Source: Rostratula benghalensis
Taxonomy: Eukaryota > Chordata > Aves > Charadriiformes > Rostratulidae
NCBI GenBank assembly: GCA_013399305.1
Contig: VXAI01000191.1
Span: 889,191 to 953,190 of the forward strand
Direction: 5' to 3'
Length of the DNA stretch: 64,000 nucleotides
Part shown: positions 38,026 to 50,069 of the stretch, in pieces
How positions within the stretch are numbered: position 1 is the first letter of the stretch
How the letters are laid out: every line of letters begins with the position of its first letter
Program-made: the position numbers and the translations under genes
The notes under the pieces: model-generated
Told to the model about the DNA's origin: nothing
The model's input: only the letters and a program-made list of their open reading frames with translations
Databases searched by the model: none

Positions 38026-39269
38026 GAATTAGAAAGCCGCAGTTAGTTTCCCCCTGTAGTGATATGCAATAGACTTTGACTCATTTTTCCCATCAAATAC
38101 TATGAGTAGGTAATAAATATCTCATTCCATCTCACTTTCTTCTGTTTACCCAATAATGCCACCTCTCTTAATCCCCTGTCACCCTCCCTGCGATGTCTTT
38201 TGGGATTTATTCACCCCAAAGCCATCTTGCATCATGGTGTTGCCTTGAGCTTTTATTCTAAAGAGAGGAGCTCCTCGCTTACCAGTAGCAACAAGAAGCT
38301 TCTAGGAGTCAGAAAGAGTGTCTCCTTGCTCTGGCATTGCTTCTTGGAACAGTCTTAGTCTGACATCCTGCAGCTCTACCTTGTACATTAATTTCAGCTT
38401 TGTCACTGTGATGTAGAACAAAGTATTTCTCTGACAACATGACATGCAAACAGTCTTTCCTCTCTCATTAAGAGGTGGCAACAGGAAGCTGTTTCTCCTG
38501 TGACAAAAATTATTTTCATTCAGTTGTTAGAAGGAACAACTGAGCATTGAATTGTAGGACGAAACTTATAAGAACCTTTTTTTAAGCTCCTCATAGATCT
38601 TGGTACAGGAGTGAAGCACATACCCTGCTTTAAGTCTTTCAATGCATTTTCTATTTTTCTTTGCTTACAAGATACGGCTTACTGCTGCAGGTATCACTTC
38701 TAAAAGGAGCTGTAGGACTGAGCTGAGAGCTCTATCTCAGTGCAGCTTATCACAATAATATATGACAATAATGCCTAACTGTGCCACAGCTCCCATCAGG
38801 ATGAAGACAGAATTAAACCAAGGATGAAGATTGAAAAAGCATTAAAAAAATTTCCTGAGTTAGACAGCCCCTGTGTCTAAAAGATGGCAGGGGAGAAAAC
38901 AAACAGGGTAGGTTTTCTTGCCATCATAAGCAGATCTACCTTCATCACACAGTTTGGAATTTGGTTAAAATCTGAAAAAAACCCCACGTGACTTAGGTGG
39001 ATGCTGATCTTCCTATTACTGCATGCAGAGCAGAAAGGAGTTCAACCTGAAGGAGTGAGTTTCCTTTCTGTGTGTTTTATTTGTGCGACCAATAATTACA
39101 GATACTATTTTCTTTCTCCTGAAAGTTCAGAGGTAATAGGGAAAGCCGTGCAATGAAAACAACATAATGTGCCGTTAGAGTTTTTCCTCCCAGGCGTTAG
39201 TGTCACATTTTGTACTGAGCTGTACTGACACCTTCCCACCAAGTAAAGCACAGTATGAAAGAGGAGGCT

Positions 39270-39475
39270 TAATGCAAAGGAGTCAGTGAGGCAATTAGAG
39301 TTTTATTCAAACAAGCAGGTTCAATTCATGCATCACCAAATAAGCATTTCCAGCACTGCTCCCCTGACAATCTTTACTATTAATTGAGCACATCTCGCCT
39401 GCAGTCTGCTGAATAGCACAAAGATGACGACACGGGCCATGCTGCTGCACAGGGCTTGCAGTCCATTGATTACCC
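39270..39475. promoter_or_regulatory. Candidate conserved non-coding element
   Basis: Repeat-free, with TTCATGCATCACC, CTATTAATTGAGC and CCATTGATTACC words typical of homeodomain-rich enhancers. Judged by texture only. Confidence 0.2.
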
Positions 39476-40570
39476 TACAGCAAAGGGAGAAAAAAGGGAG
39501 GAGGTTAAAAGTCGTATTTTAACCTCTTAACAGCTATGAGACCTGCTGACTTTAGGGTCTGGTTCAGAGTTTCAGTGTCTGGCAGTCAGCAACTTTCAGA
39601 TCTGTAAGGGGTTCCTCTCTCTCCGAGGGGAACTGCCGTGTGAAGCTCAGCAAGAAGCAGGACAGAAATGCATATTCAGTTCTGGGTACAATAGCTCCAT
39701 TCTCACTGTCAGGTCAGCAGTCGAGTTCAGTGTAACTCCTCCTTCTGCTTCTCAATCAGGACTTTATGGAAAGGCTGAGGATTTTTCATAAAGCAACTCT
39801 GCTGTGAAACAACTCTGCCCTTCGTGACAGCTCTTTGCTAAGCAGCTCCAGTGGAGAGCTTATTAAGTTAAAATTTTAAAGTTCAAAGGCAGCATCAGGT
39901 TTCAGTAGGCGTCTCTCCTCATCTGCTCTTCACAGCAATATGATTTGTTACCACGCATATTTTTATTGCCCGAGTAACGTCTATATGCTCTCGCTGTTGT
40001 AACACTCTGTCTATTTTAGTAACCAGTGAGCCATTCACACTTTTTTTTTCTTTTTTCTCAAAAGCTAAAACTTCAGATCCTTAAACTGATTCTCAGCCTT
40101 TTTGTCCCTAAATTCAGTTGCACTCCATGCTTTCTAATCAGCAGCCAGTTCTTCCATAACCCTGGAAATGATCATTTTCAGTGATCCATATCACTGTGCA
40201 AAATTAAATTCATGCATCACGGAGCAGAGAAGAATATTATTCCATGAGTCTCAATTCAGTCACTCATATGAGCTTACTTATGGTCAAATCTTGCTTCACA
40301 GAATATAATTTCTCATGTGGGTAAATTCCATCGTTTTAATTTTTTTTTGTTATAGTCTTTGCAAAGGAACTTTTGCAGGTGATTATAATCATGGGTGAAA
40401 TCAGCATCCAAAATATTTCATTTTTAAAACAAAAATGCAAAGCATGCCATTTCTGGCAATACTCAAATAAACAGTTGTTTGGGTTTTTTTCCCATTATAG
40501 TTATAGAAGCCCTAGAAAACCCTAAAAAAATCTTCACACCAATTGATGGGAATTTCTGATAGTTTTATAC

Positions 40571-40618
40571 TTAACATATATATAATATATTATACATTAT
40601 ACGTATTAGATATATATT
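40571..40618. repeat. Alternating AT-rich tract
   Basis: Almost pure A/T with TATATA blocks and partial self-complementarity. Confidence 0.8.
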
Positions 40619-41289
40619 TCAGTGCTTTGCATTGCAATCATGTGGGGCAGAGCTTTTAAGTGCAGAGGTCTCATGGCAGTGTTAAGTGTATGGAAAATTA
40701 TTTCCTTTACATGGCTTGCTCATGTGGTGCTTGCCTGTAGGCAGAGCATCAGTCAGTGCTGCAGTTCCCCTGTCACTGCAGATCCAGCCACTGTCTTAAA
40801 TATGGTATTTCTGACTTGGTGACTGGGTCTCTGGGTCCACTTTTTTTGAGGATTTATGACTGCAAACTTACTCCTTTCCTTCCTCATCCGACAGTTATCC
40901 TATAGATAGCTGCTGAGGATCATTGTCCAATCTCCCTCTCCATGTTTTTCTGCTGATGGTGAATACTTCTTCAGCCACTGCTAGAAAAATTAAGCTTCAC
41001 TCATAGTTAAAAGGTTTTGGAAAACAGTTTTGAAGACAGGCAGGCTTCTCAGTGAATGGCATGCTGTGGGCAGAAAAAATTAAAAGGGTTTTGTTTTGGT
41101 TTGGTTTGTTTTTTTTCCAACGATTTTTTATTAAAACAAATAATTCAATATCATATTCTAGATCAATTTCATATGTGACCAATGTACTCAATGGGACCTC
41201 GATAGATGTATCTGAGGACAGGATCTGACTGATAGATTTTTTTTCCAGGGTAAACTCAGCCATATCTGCTTTGTTATTGTTTTTTGGGT

Positions 41290-41317
41290 TTGTTTTTTGT
41301 TTTGTTTTGTTTTTTGT
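41290..41317 (+). repeat. (TTTTG)n-like low-complexity tract
   Basis: T runs regularly broken by single G. A similar GGTTTG/TTTTG tract lies at about 41090-41119. Confidence 0.8.
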
Positions 41318-41849
41318 CAAAGTTTCCATTTTCTGTGCAGGAAGTTTTCAACCAGTGAACTTTGGTGTCTGAAATGGTATGTGACATATCATAAATAGAG
41401 TAAATAGGATGCCTGTTAACGAAAGTGAATTTCCTTCTACACAGTCATTACTTTTGTCATGCTAACTTTCCATATCCTGTAAATATGAACCTCACCTCGA
41501 GCAGGAAGCACATGTGCGCACGTTCTTGTCATTGAAAAAATGATAGAAGGCAAAGTTAACTGGCACTGAACTTCCAGACTGCAATGTTTGTGACTTTTCA
41601 CAAACATACCAAGAGGAGATTTTACAGACAAAGCATGAAATTGTACAGTAAGAGCTGAAAATGAACAGTGATATTTATTAGATTTTCTTAAGTAAACCTG
41701 AGTGTTCTGATTTCCTTTCCTTTAGGCTGAAGCCTTTTCTTGTGCATATAATAGAACCTAAAAAAATTGTAGTAATGAGAGTTCATCTTTTAAGTCTTGC
41801 AAAGTTTATAATACTGTATCTACATAATCCAATAGCTCTGAAGAGCCAA

Positions 41850-41865
41850 TTTATGCTAGCATAAA
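41850..41865. other. 16-bp perfect palindrome
   Basis: TTTATGCTAGCATAAA is identical on both strands. A short inverted repeat GCTCT-GA-AGAGC lies just before it at 41834-41845. Confidence 0.6.
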
Positions 41866-44800
41866 CTGATGTAGCTCAAACAAAATAAAAGGAATGGTTT
41901 ATGAAGTACTTGAATGTGTAAAATAACATGGGTTTGGGTATATATGGGAATATTAGGATTATTCCACAGAACAACAAAAACCCATCACTTCACAAACAGT
42001 TGTTCTCTAGGGATACTTTATATACCTTGCACAGAAAAACATTGTGCAGATTAAGTTTTAATGAAGTTTGGGAGTAGAACTTCAGGGAGCCACAGGAGAG
42101 TCTGATGAAGAAAATCTCCAATCTCTTTAATTACAGAGAGACAACATACATGCAGTAAAGAAAAATGTGACTCTTCATCTCTGTTTTTCCATTCACAACT
42201 GGACATGTTAGGACTGCTGTGCCATGTGCGTTTTCATTAAGGCTGTGGTGGGCTGGATGAGTTGCTAAAAGCAGCAGTAATGGGCCAGGAATATTGACAT
42301 AGCTATAGCAATGATGCCTGTTATAAAGGAAAAAGAGATCTTAGAATGTATTTGACAAAAATGTAACATGATTATAGAAATTTACCTTCCTGTAACAGCT
42401 GCCATCTCAAAATATATAAGTAATGGCTGTAGTGATGAATTCAAGTTGTGGCAGTTGGGGTGAAGGCTGGAATTTGATGGCTTAAACTGGCAAGCAGTTC
42501 TCAAAATCCCCACTTTATTTCACAGATATCTCAGCATGTCATCAGTAGTATTTCCTGCAGTTTTGATTTTGAGCCCTGCTTAAAATTGCTGCCATTTTAG
42601 AGCAAGCATCAACACCTGTATTTCACAAATTATGATCATGGTATGGAGTACTGAGCTTCTCCTGTTCCTTTTCAGCAGAACGCACCTCGGAAAAGGCTTG
42701 TGAATATCTGCATTTGAAATGATATGCCAGGGAGCAGCAGGGTGCTGGGTAGGGGCAGGAGTGTGGAGAACTGAGGATGCCATCACTCCCCTATCACAGC
42801 TCCCCAGTGCCAGAACTGGGGGGGATTGGAGTCAGTCATAGCCCTTGCCACATTGCAGCAGGGCCGAGGCCTGCACATTCAGTCCTGTTATAATTATTTT
42901 ACAACTCTGCCTCTGTAACAAACATGAACTTTAGTGGAAACTAGGATATCCTGGACTTGAGCAAAAAATTTTCTGAGAAAGGCAAAGCTCATAAATTCTG
43001 TTTTCTCATTGCTTATGTGAGAGAATAGTAATAATTTTTTCTTAATAGTTATTTACAAATCCAATGACCCTTGTTAGTTCAAGTTTGTTCTGAATCTTTC
43101 AGAGGCTGATGTTTCTGGCAGCCCTGCAATGTCTGTTGGGGCATTTCACTGTTTTTTGCCTCAGTGATCCATACTGGCACTATGGCCATTCATATGTGAT
43201 GTGGGATCTATCACAAGTCAAGTAATTGTAGACATTTGTAACCATACAGGTTGGTTCTTGATCAAGCCTTGTATGGCTTTTCTTCTATATCGGTACACAC
43301 TTTCAGTTAGCCTTTGTCTATAAGCATGCTAAAAGAAATATAATAAAGTGTAGGGCTGGTGTCCCAACTGCAGCCAGGGAGGTCACTTGAGAGAATGATT
43401 AACTGTTCAAAGAATTGGCAAATATGGGTCTTGGCAGCTTCAACATAACCAGTTCTGAAAAGCCCTTACAAAAGATTTAGTGAAATAGGACCTTCTTTAA
43501 AAACACCCAACAAATTTCTGCACGGACTGCAGTGCTGATTGTAGGAAGTGGCACTAGGAACATTAGATTTTTGTGTCATAGTCAATGAGTATAGCCCTTA
43601 AGAATCATCACACATCTTTAAAATGTCACTTCAAACATTTTTCCTTTCCTTTCTTCCCCTTTCCTCCCTTTTGGGGTGCCTTCTAACAAAGTCAGACCAG
43701 TTATGGTAGCAGGCTTAGGCTGCAGAAGGTACTCATTCCAACTGCAACAATATTTGTAAAAGAACATTCCTGGGAGGTCTACTGGCTTCCTTCAAGATGA
43801 TATTTTTTTATAGAGACTGTTTTTCATCTGAATACTTGTTTAATGATTTTGGTTTTGTTTTTTTCCATTTTTTTCCCCCTTTGTTCCCTTGGTTTTCATG
43901 GAAAATCTACGGTGCAAAATTCAAGACAGTAAAAAAATTGCAATATTCATAACTTTCCCAGAGATACAGTAGTTACAGAAGATACAGTCTGCATAGAGGT
44001 ACAACAAAAAAGCTATATTACATTATTACAATAATCACTAATGTACTTTAAAAGGAGAGCCAAAAAAACATCCTAAGAAACATAAAATCACTTTTAATAA
44101 AGATGTGTTAGTAAACCTCCCTGAATACTGCAAAACACAGGTCATTTTCTCTATCTCTCCTTTTTATGAAACTTAATTTTTCTGTGTCTCTCTGTTTTCA
44201 ATTCCTGTGAAATACTAAGGTGCTAAATGTAACTAAACTTTGATCCGTTACTATGATGTCCAACTGTTACAAGTTCCAGGCTTAGGGGATGGGGAACAGA
44301 ACCGAGTCCCTCAACTGGGAGCTGCCAGAGAGCAGTCTTCTCATTATGAAGGCACATGAGCAGAGGTAAACAATACTGCCATAAAGGCTTATAAACCACA
44401 GTTTTAATGTAAATATAGGAGCACATGTATTTATGTAATATTTAGATTCTAAAGATTTCTGTCATCTTTCTTCTGACTAATGTGTAGATGCTTCACAGTC
44501 CTCTGGCTAAGGATATGCATGTACCTCCTTCAATATTAAATCTTTAGGCTGTGCCAGAGCTGGTAGTTATCTGTACAGTTCTTTGGATATTCAGATTCAA
44601 TCCTCCCTGTCGTTTCCTTCTTTACAGAATTCTTGGTTTTCAATTCTATCAGGAAGGTGCTTCAACTTTCCTGTCATTACATGGTTGTTCACCCCCTTGA
44701 GTTTTAGAAACATGATCTGCCTTCGTCATGGCGACAAGCAGTTTATCAGCTGCCTAGCAGTAAATGTGGCATTTTCTTCACACTGAAGCCAATTTGGCAG

Positions 44801-44891
44801 TGAATCCTACTCATCCTCCTCGTACCTGCTTTCTAGTCCTTCTTTTCCTGTTTGCTGGACTTTCAGAATATGCCAGTTATTTTGAACTTCC

Positions 44892-45365
44892 TGTGCTGGT
44901 TTTGGCTGAGGTAGAGTTAATTTCCTTCATAGCAGCTAGTATGGAGCTGTATTTTGGATTTGTGCTGAAATCAGTGTTGCTGGGGCATCTGATCCCAGCT
45001 GACCAAAGGGACATTCCATACCATGTGATGTCATGGTCAGTACATAAAGCTGGGGGAAGAAGGAGGCAGGGGGAGGTGGGAGGAAGAGGAGTGATGTTTG
45101 TCTTCCCAAGTAACTGTTGTGTATGATGGAGCCCTGCTTTCCTGGAAATGGCTGAAGCCCTGTCTGATGATGAGAAGCAGTGGACGAATTCCTTCTTTTG
45201 CTTTGCTTGTGCTCACAGCTTTTGCTCTACCTATTATACTGTCTTTATCTCAACCCACAGGTTTTCTCACTTTCAGTCTTCTGATTCTCTCCCCCATCCC
45301 ACTGTGGAGGGAGTGAGCAAGCAGCTGTTTGGTGTTTATTTACCAGCTGGGGTTAAACCACAGCA
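44892..45365 (+). mobile_element. Solo LTR of avian ERVL-type element, internally shortened
   Basis: Starts TGTGCTGGTTTTGGCTGAGG and ends GGGTTAAACCACAGCA, the ends of a very common avian ERVL LTR as I remember it. Internal blocks GACCAAAGGGACATTCCATA, TTGTCTTCCCAAGTAACTG and GATGGAGCCCTGCTTTCCTG are in family order. The TATA region is degenerate (ACATAAAG near 45042) and the usual ATTAAA has decayed. The U3 segment between about 44975 and 44990 appears to have lost sequence relative to the family. Flanks CTTCC and CTCCA do not give a clear target-site duplication. The short frames of 67-120 codons across it are not genes. Confidence 0.9.
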
Positions 45366-47671
45366 CTCCAATAATTTGACTGATCTGGTTACAATCCATC
45401 TTCACAAGGAATTTTATTTGCATAATGGGAGATTTGAAGAATTGGGGCAAAAATGAAGGGGACTCTTCTATGCTGAACCAAGCATTTAGAGAAATAATAA
45501 TCCTAGCCAAGGCCTTATTAAACTCTCAGTCTTTGTTTAGAGGATATAGTACATTTAGGTTTTGTACTCCTAGCACTGGATCAAAATATCAAGAACACAT
45601 GACAATAATGATTATTCTGGTATGAACCAGCTGTGTAAATTCAAGTCTCTTTTCATGATTACTTTATATGACACATGGACTTTGCAGTGATAGGTTTTAT
45701 GCACAGTAAGTCATTGTCTATCTAATCCACTTTATACTCCCACATTCAGCATAAAGATGGCAGAAAGACATAAAGCTAACATAGATTTTGGATAATATGT
45801 TGAAGACTAACTCCATGAAAGCATGACTATAGGCCTGTTTTTAATCCAAACCAGTTTAAAATTCAAAATTATCAAAAAATGCTCAGTCAAGTATTGATAA
45901 TCATATACCTATTTTCCCAGTGTGAAACTCTTAATATGTTGACACTTATAAGTAATAATAACATGTGAAATCATATTTTATAAAAATATGTAAGTAGAAT
46001 TAATCTTTCTGACTTCTGACAATCACAGACAGAATGGCAACCAGTCACTTCAGGAGGAATGTAACCCCTCCTTCTAACTCTGTCCATGAGGGATACCATA
46101 TTACATGATTCATCTGACCTAACTTTAGTTGTCTACATCTGAGCTAGCCATACTTTCTAGACAATGAAGCGAAATGGGCATATGATTCATCTGACCTATT
46201 TTAGCCACATACTTCAGGATGAATTTAATTGCAGTCTAGAAATGTGTCGTAGTCTCCTTGACTATAAAATTAGTCTACAGAGACCTGATCAGATGGAGAT
46301 GTTTAAAATAGGTCAGATGAATACCATTTAAAACAGCTGAAAACAGAGACCATACTATGTAAGACTTTCCACGAAGGACGGGACAAAAAAATAAAAAAGA
46401 AAAAGGAATGGACCTTAAAGCTACTCAACACCAGGAAAAATAGTAGTTGTTGGGTGCTTGCTGAGCCATTTTTGCATTGTGAAGGGATTCATAAGCACCA
46501 AATATCCCCCATTCACTTGTTCACACATACGTATCCACTACTTTCTGATATACCTCGGGTATTTGAAAGAGTTGAAAGAGATTTGTCAAATACGATGTAG
46601 CTGATCCAGGCCGTTTTGGACTGGCAGATAGGGACCAAGTTAGACACTCTAAGACATGTCAAGCAATTTTAGATAACAATGTGTGGGCAACCACATCAGC
46701 TCTCAGCTGACCTTGTAAAAAGATATCTAGGGTGGGATTCAGCTCCAGATGGAAATATCTATGCTTAAGTTTCTACCTGTAGGAATCTGCATGTGTGCTT
46801 AGTGTCTGAAGATCTGATTATAGTTGACAAAGCTTGATTTGGCCCCTGCATGTAGGTAGGTAGTTGTGTAAGAGCTGCCCCAGAGTATCATGTGTTGCCC
46901 CCAATAACCACTATAAAACCACAAGTCATCCACAAGTCCTATGTCATTTCTTAAATAGTAGCAGATGTCAATTTTTCCCATGACTGAATTGAGCTGAGGA
47001 TGTCCAAATCTGGATTTGAATCCCATTTCTATATCATGCCACTCAGTAACTATACAGGAGAGTTAATATATCATGAAGTCTAAGCAATCATCTAAAGTAA
47101 AATTTACTTTTAGACTTGTTTAATAAGACTATCCAGTTCAGAGAAAGCCGTCAATAATAGAGAATTTATCAAGTAAAGTGAATGCACTGAACTTTCTCCA
47201 GGTTCCTATCCAAAATAACTAATTTGTATTGTTCTGTAAATAAGATCATATAAAAATTTACATCAATTACACATGGGCCACAAGTGTTACCAGCTCAGCA
47301 TGGTGTAGCTATACATCTACTTTGGCATGGTTAATGAATAAGCCTCTCCTATGAGCAGTATGGCCAAATTTACACCTTTTCACTGTGTCATTTGACTCAT
47401 TACTATCCTCTCTTGTTTGTGCTATAGTATATTATTTCTGTGCTGTAAAATTTGATCATTTATAGTAGAAGTAGTAATTTTGAAATGCTTTTAGTGACCT
47501 TAAAGCAACGTATAAAAATGCAAAAAAAGTAAATTTTTCAAAGCTCATAAATGCACGATTTTGTTTCTAATCTCCAAAACATTCATTTCTTATTTTAAGA
47601 TATTGTCTCCTGTTGCCTATATATTTTATGATGAATATAATGAATTTCCAGAAAGATTTAAATCTAATTTA
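45366..47671. other. AT-rich unassigned DNA with fold-back cluster
   Basis: No exon or established repeat family recognised apart from the inverted/direct repeat cluster at 46105-46322. Confidence 0.5.
46105..46322. repeat. Fold-back cluster: two direct and one inverted copy of a 14-19 bp motif
   Basis: ATTCATCTGACCTA occurs at 46108-46121 and 46185-46198 and inverted at 46309-46322. The first two share 17 bases (ATG prefix). The second and third share 19 bases (46185-46203 against 46304-46322), which could form a 19-bp perfect stem with a loop of about 100 bases. Weaker similarity continues into the arms; the outer and inverted copies both lead towards a TAGAC end. It may be a relic of a small inverted-repeat transposon or a local fold-back rearrangement. 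Confidence 0.7.
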
Positions 47672-47819
47672 ACCCCCATCCTTGGAAGTGTTCAAGGCCA
47701 GACTGAATGGGCCTTTGAGAAACCTGGTGTAGTGCAAGGTGTCCCTGCCTATGGCAGAGTGGTTGCAACTCGATGATCTTTAAGGTCCTTTCCAACCCAA
47801 ACCATCCTGTGATTCTATG
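47672..47819 (+). mobile_element. CR1 LINE 3' terminal fragment (plus orientation)
   Basis: Contains CATCCTTGGAAGTGTTCAAG, GGTCCTTTCCAACCCAAACC and one terminal ATTCTATG (47812-47819). Only the last 150 bases of the element are present. Confidence 0.95.
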
Positions 47820-48829
47820 CTTTATAACACCAGGACTACAGGTAATATACTTCATGTTTGCATGTGGAAATTCAGAAGTCTACTTCTAGTGGAATGTAAA
47901 AAGATTATTTTTTTTTTCATAATTCAACCCAAGTTATTTTTCTATATGGTTTATTTTATTTATAACCTTTAGTATCAGATCGATCCAAGCACTGGAAAAA
48001 AATGCATATTTTATAAAAAAGTATAACACAACTGAATACCTCATAGTCAGAGTTTTTTACATTCTGCCATTTTTACATACTGACCTCTGAAAAATATTGA
48101 AAGGTGAATATTACAGGTGAAGACCTTGCCCACACAGTAATTCTGAGCATTAGTCAGAACTCTGCTTAGAAATACTTTCTAAATATTATTCTCATATGAA
48201 TACTAAAAAATAATAAGCTTTATGAGGGTCTTAAACCCATGACAATATTTATCCCCCTACTTACTGTGATAATAAAGCAATCACTCAAGATTCAGATCTG
48301 CCTTAAAATTTAGTCACATTTGAGCCAATTTACTCTGTGTTAGTGCAAGTGCATATTATAGATCTTGTTGCTTAGAGACACGAGAAGACTGGACTATCTC
48401 CAGAATGGGAACTCACTACAAACATATTTCAGGATCATGAGCCAGCCTTCCAAATACTGTGTCTGCTTTCTTCCTCCTTCCCCCCCTTCTCCCTCTCCCC
48501 CCCCGACTTCTTGCCTCTACTCCCTTCTCAGCAAATACGTAAAGTTCCAAGCTGAGAAACCCTTTGCCAAGATACACCTTTAGTACTTATTTCCTGAGTT
48601 GAATAGATTGAAATGCACCAAATCTGTCATCCTACACCCCTCTTATCTTTTTACTTTTCCTTCTATGAAGGCTGCTAAAATAATGGCTGCAAAGATTTTT
48701 TTTTTTCCTACGTTCCAATTAAATGGACCCTTGGTCAACAGAGTCGTATTTTTTTAAAACTATCCCAGTGCACTTCACCATGGTGGGTGGTGGTGTGTGG
48801 GGTGATTTCCCAAGTAAGAAATGATTGGA
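47820..48829. other. Unassigned DNA between CR1 fragments
   Basis: AT-rich, with a pyrimidine/C-rich patch at about 48470-48510. No exon or repeat recognised. Confidence 0.5.
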
Positions 48830-49084
48830 TGAGACAAAACAGCCTTAAATTGCACCAGGGGTGGTTTAGTTCGGATATTAGGTAAAAAATCTTCACTGAA
48901 AAGGTTGTCAGACATTGGAACAGGCTGCCTAGGGAAATGGTGGAATCCCTGGAGGTGCTTAAAAGATGTGTACATGTGGCACTTAGGGACATGGTTTAGT
49001 GGTAGCTTGGCAGTTCTAGGTTAACAGTTGGACTCCATCATCTTAAAGGTCTTTTTCAACCTAAATGATTCTATGACTCTATGA
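48830..49084 (+). mobile_element. CR1 LINE fragment (plus orientation, different subfamily)
   Basis: Carries the blocks AAATTGCACCAGGGGTGGTT, ATTGGAACAGGCTGCCTAGG, GGGACATGGTTTAGTGGTAG and a degenerate ATTCTATG tail. This belongs to a CR1 subfamily distinct from the copies at 12 and 47 kb, recognisable by the ACATGGTTTAGTGGT block. Confidence 0.93.
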
Positions 49085-49197
49085 AGAAGAGGATGGAAAA
49101 TGTTTTAAATGCACAAATTAGTACTTTTTAGAAAGGCTTCTTGCAGTGCTTATAAGGTTGATGTTTCTTTGTTGAGGTAATATTGCTGTAGATGCAA

Positions 49198-49421
49198 TTC
49201 CATATGCCTTTGGGAACAGCCTGTTCCCTGAGGAATGCAGAGGAGGTGTAGGACATTCCCTCCCAGGTAAAATTGATCTTGACATTCATGCAGGAATGTG
49301 GGAAAGAAAGCTGCCTGTGCCTTATAGAAAACCCACTAATAGAAGAGCCATAACTTTTTAGGTCTGAATAAGCATCAACTGTCTTAAATTTCAACCAGTA
49401 ATACCAAACTGAGTGTATTGG
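49198..49421 (+). repeat. 224-bp direct duplication, copy 1
   Basis: Aligns without net gap to 49846-50069 (offset 648), with about 14 differences, or roughly 94% identity by hand count. Thirteen of the 14 differences are transitions. Flanks are not duplicated. Confidence 0.93.
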
Positions 49422-49845
49422 ATATTTTGTATCTAAGCTTTTTCTTTTCTTGCATGTTCCAGAAATAGAAAACAGCAATGCCATTATTTAAATAATCCAA
49501 AAATGGACAAATTTCAGAGATTTCTTGACATTCCTCGGGGACTTCCTTATTATCTTTGGCTTTATGTGAAGACACAGATCTACTTCTGATGAGTGACAAC
49601 TGAAAACTCAGACACAAATGTCCTAGGCCTGTCTTTCAAAGACATATGTAAAAAAATAAAAATGTACTTAGACATTTTGGCACGAGTAAAAACGTTTCCC
49701 CTCCCCTATATTGATATAAAGACAGGCTGTGTATTAATTGTGTGACATGGTCCCCAGCAGGACTTGTATGTTGAATTTAAGATTGCTAATCAAAGATTTA
49801 ATGGCCTACATTTTCCCACTGAAGCCAGTGGAACTGAATGCTGCC

Positions 49846-50069
49846 TTCCGTATGCCTTTGGGAACAGCCTGTTCCCTGAGGAATGCAGAGAAGGTGCAGG
49901 ACATTCCCTCCCAGGTAAAATTGATCTTGACATTCATGCAGGAATGTGGGGAAGAAAGCTACCTGCGCTTTATGAAAAACCTACTAATAGAAGAGCCACA
50001 ACTTTTTAGGTCTGAATAAGCATCAACTGACTTAAGTTTCAACCAGTAATACCAAACTGAGTGTACTGG
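49846..50069 (+). repeat. 224-bp direct duplication, copy 2
   Basis: Partner of 49198-49421. A plus-strand frame (49764-50009) crosses this copy and ends at the same TAG as the matching frame in copy 1. In the shared frame most of the differences change an amino acid (8 of 11 by my count), so there is no sign of protein constraint and I do not call a gene. Confidence 0.93.

Larger units (their letters stand above)
38026..44891. other. AT-rich unassigned non-coding DNA
   Basis: No exon, CR1 or LTR recognised. It contains a repeat-free motif-dense stretch near 39270-39475, an alternating AT tract (40571-40618), TTTTG-rich tracts near 41090 and 41290, and a 16-base palindrome at 41850. Confidence 0.5.

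Noticed and set aside
49128..49484. 118-codon minus-strand open frame over duplication copy 1
   Set aside because: The partner copy does not carry an equivalent long frame on that strand, and no splice or promoter context supports it.
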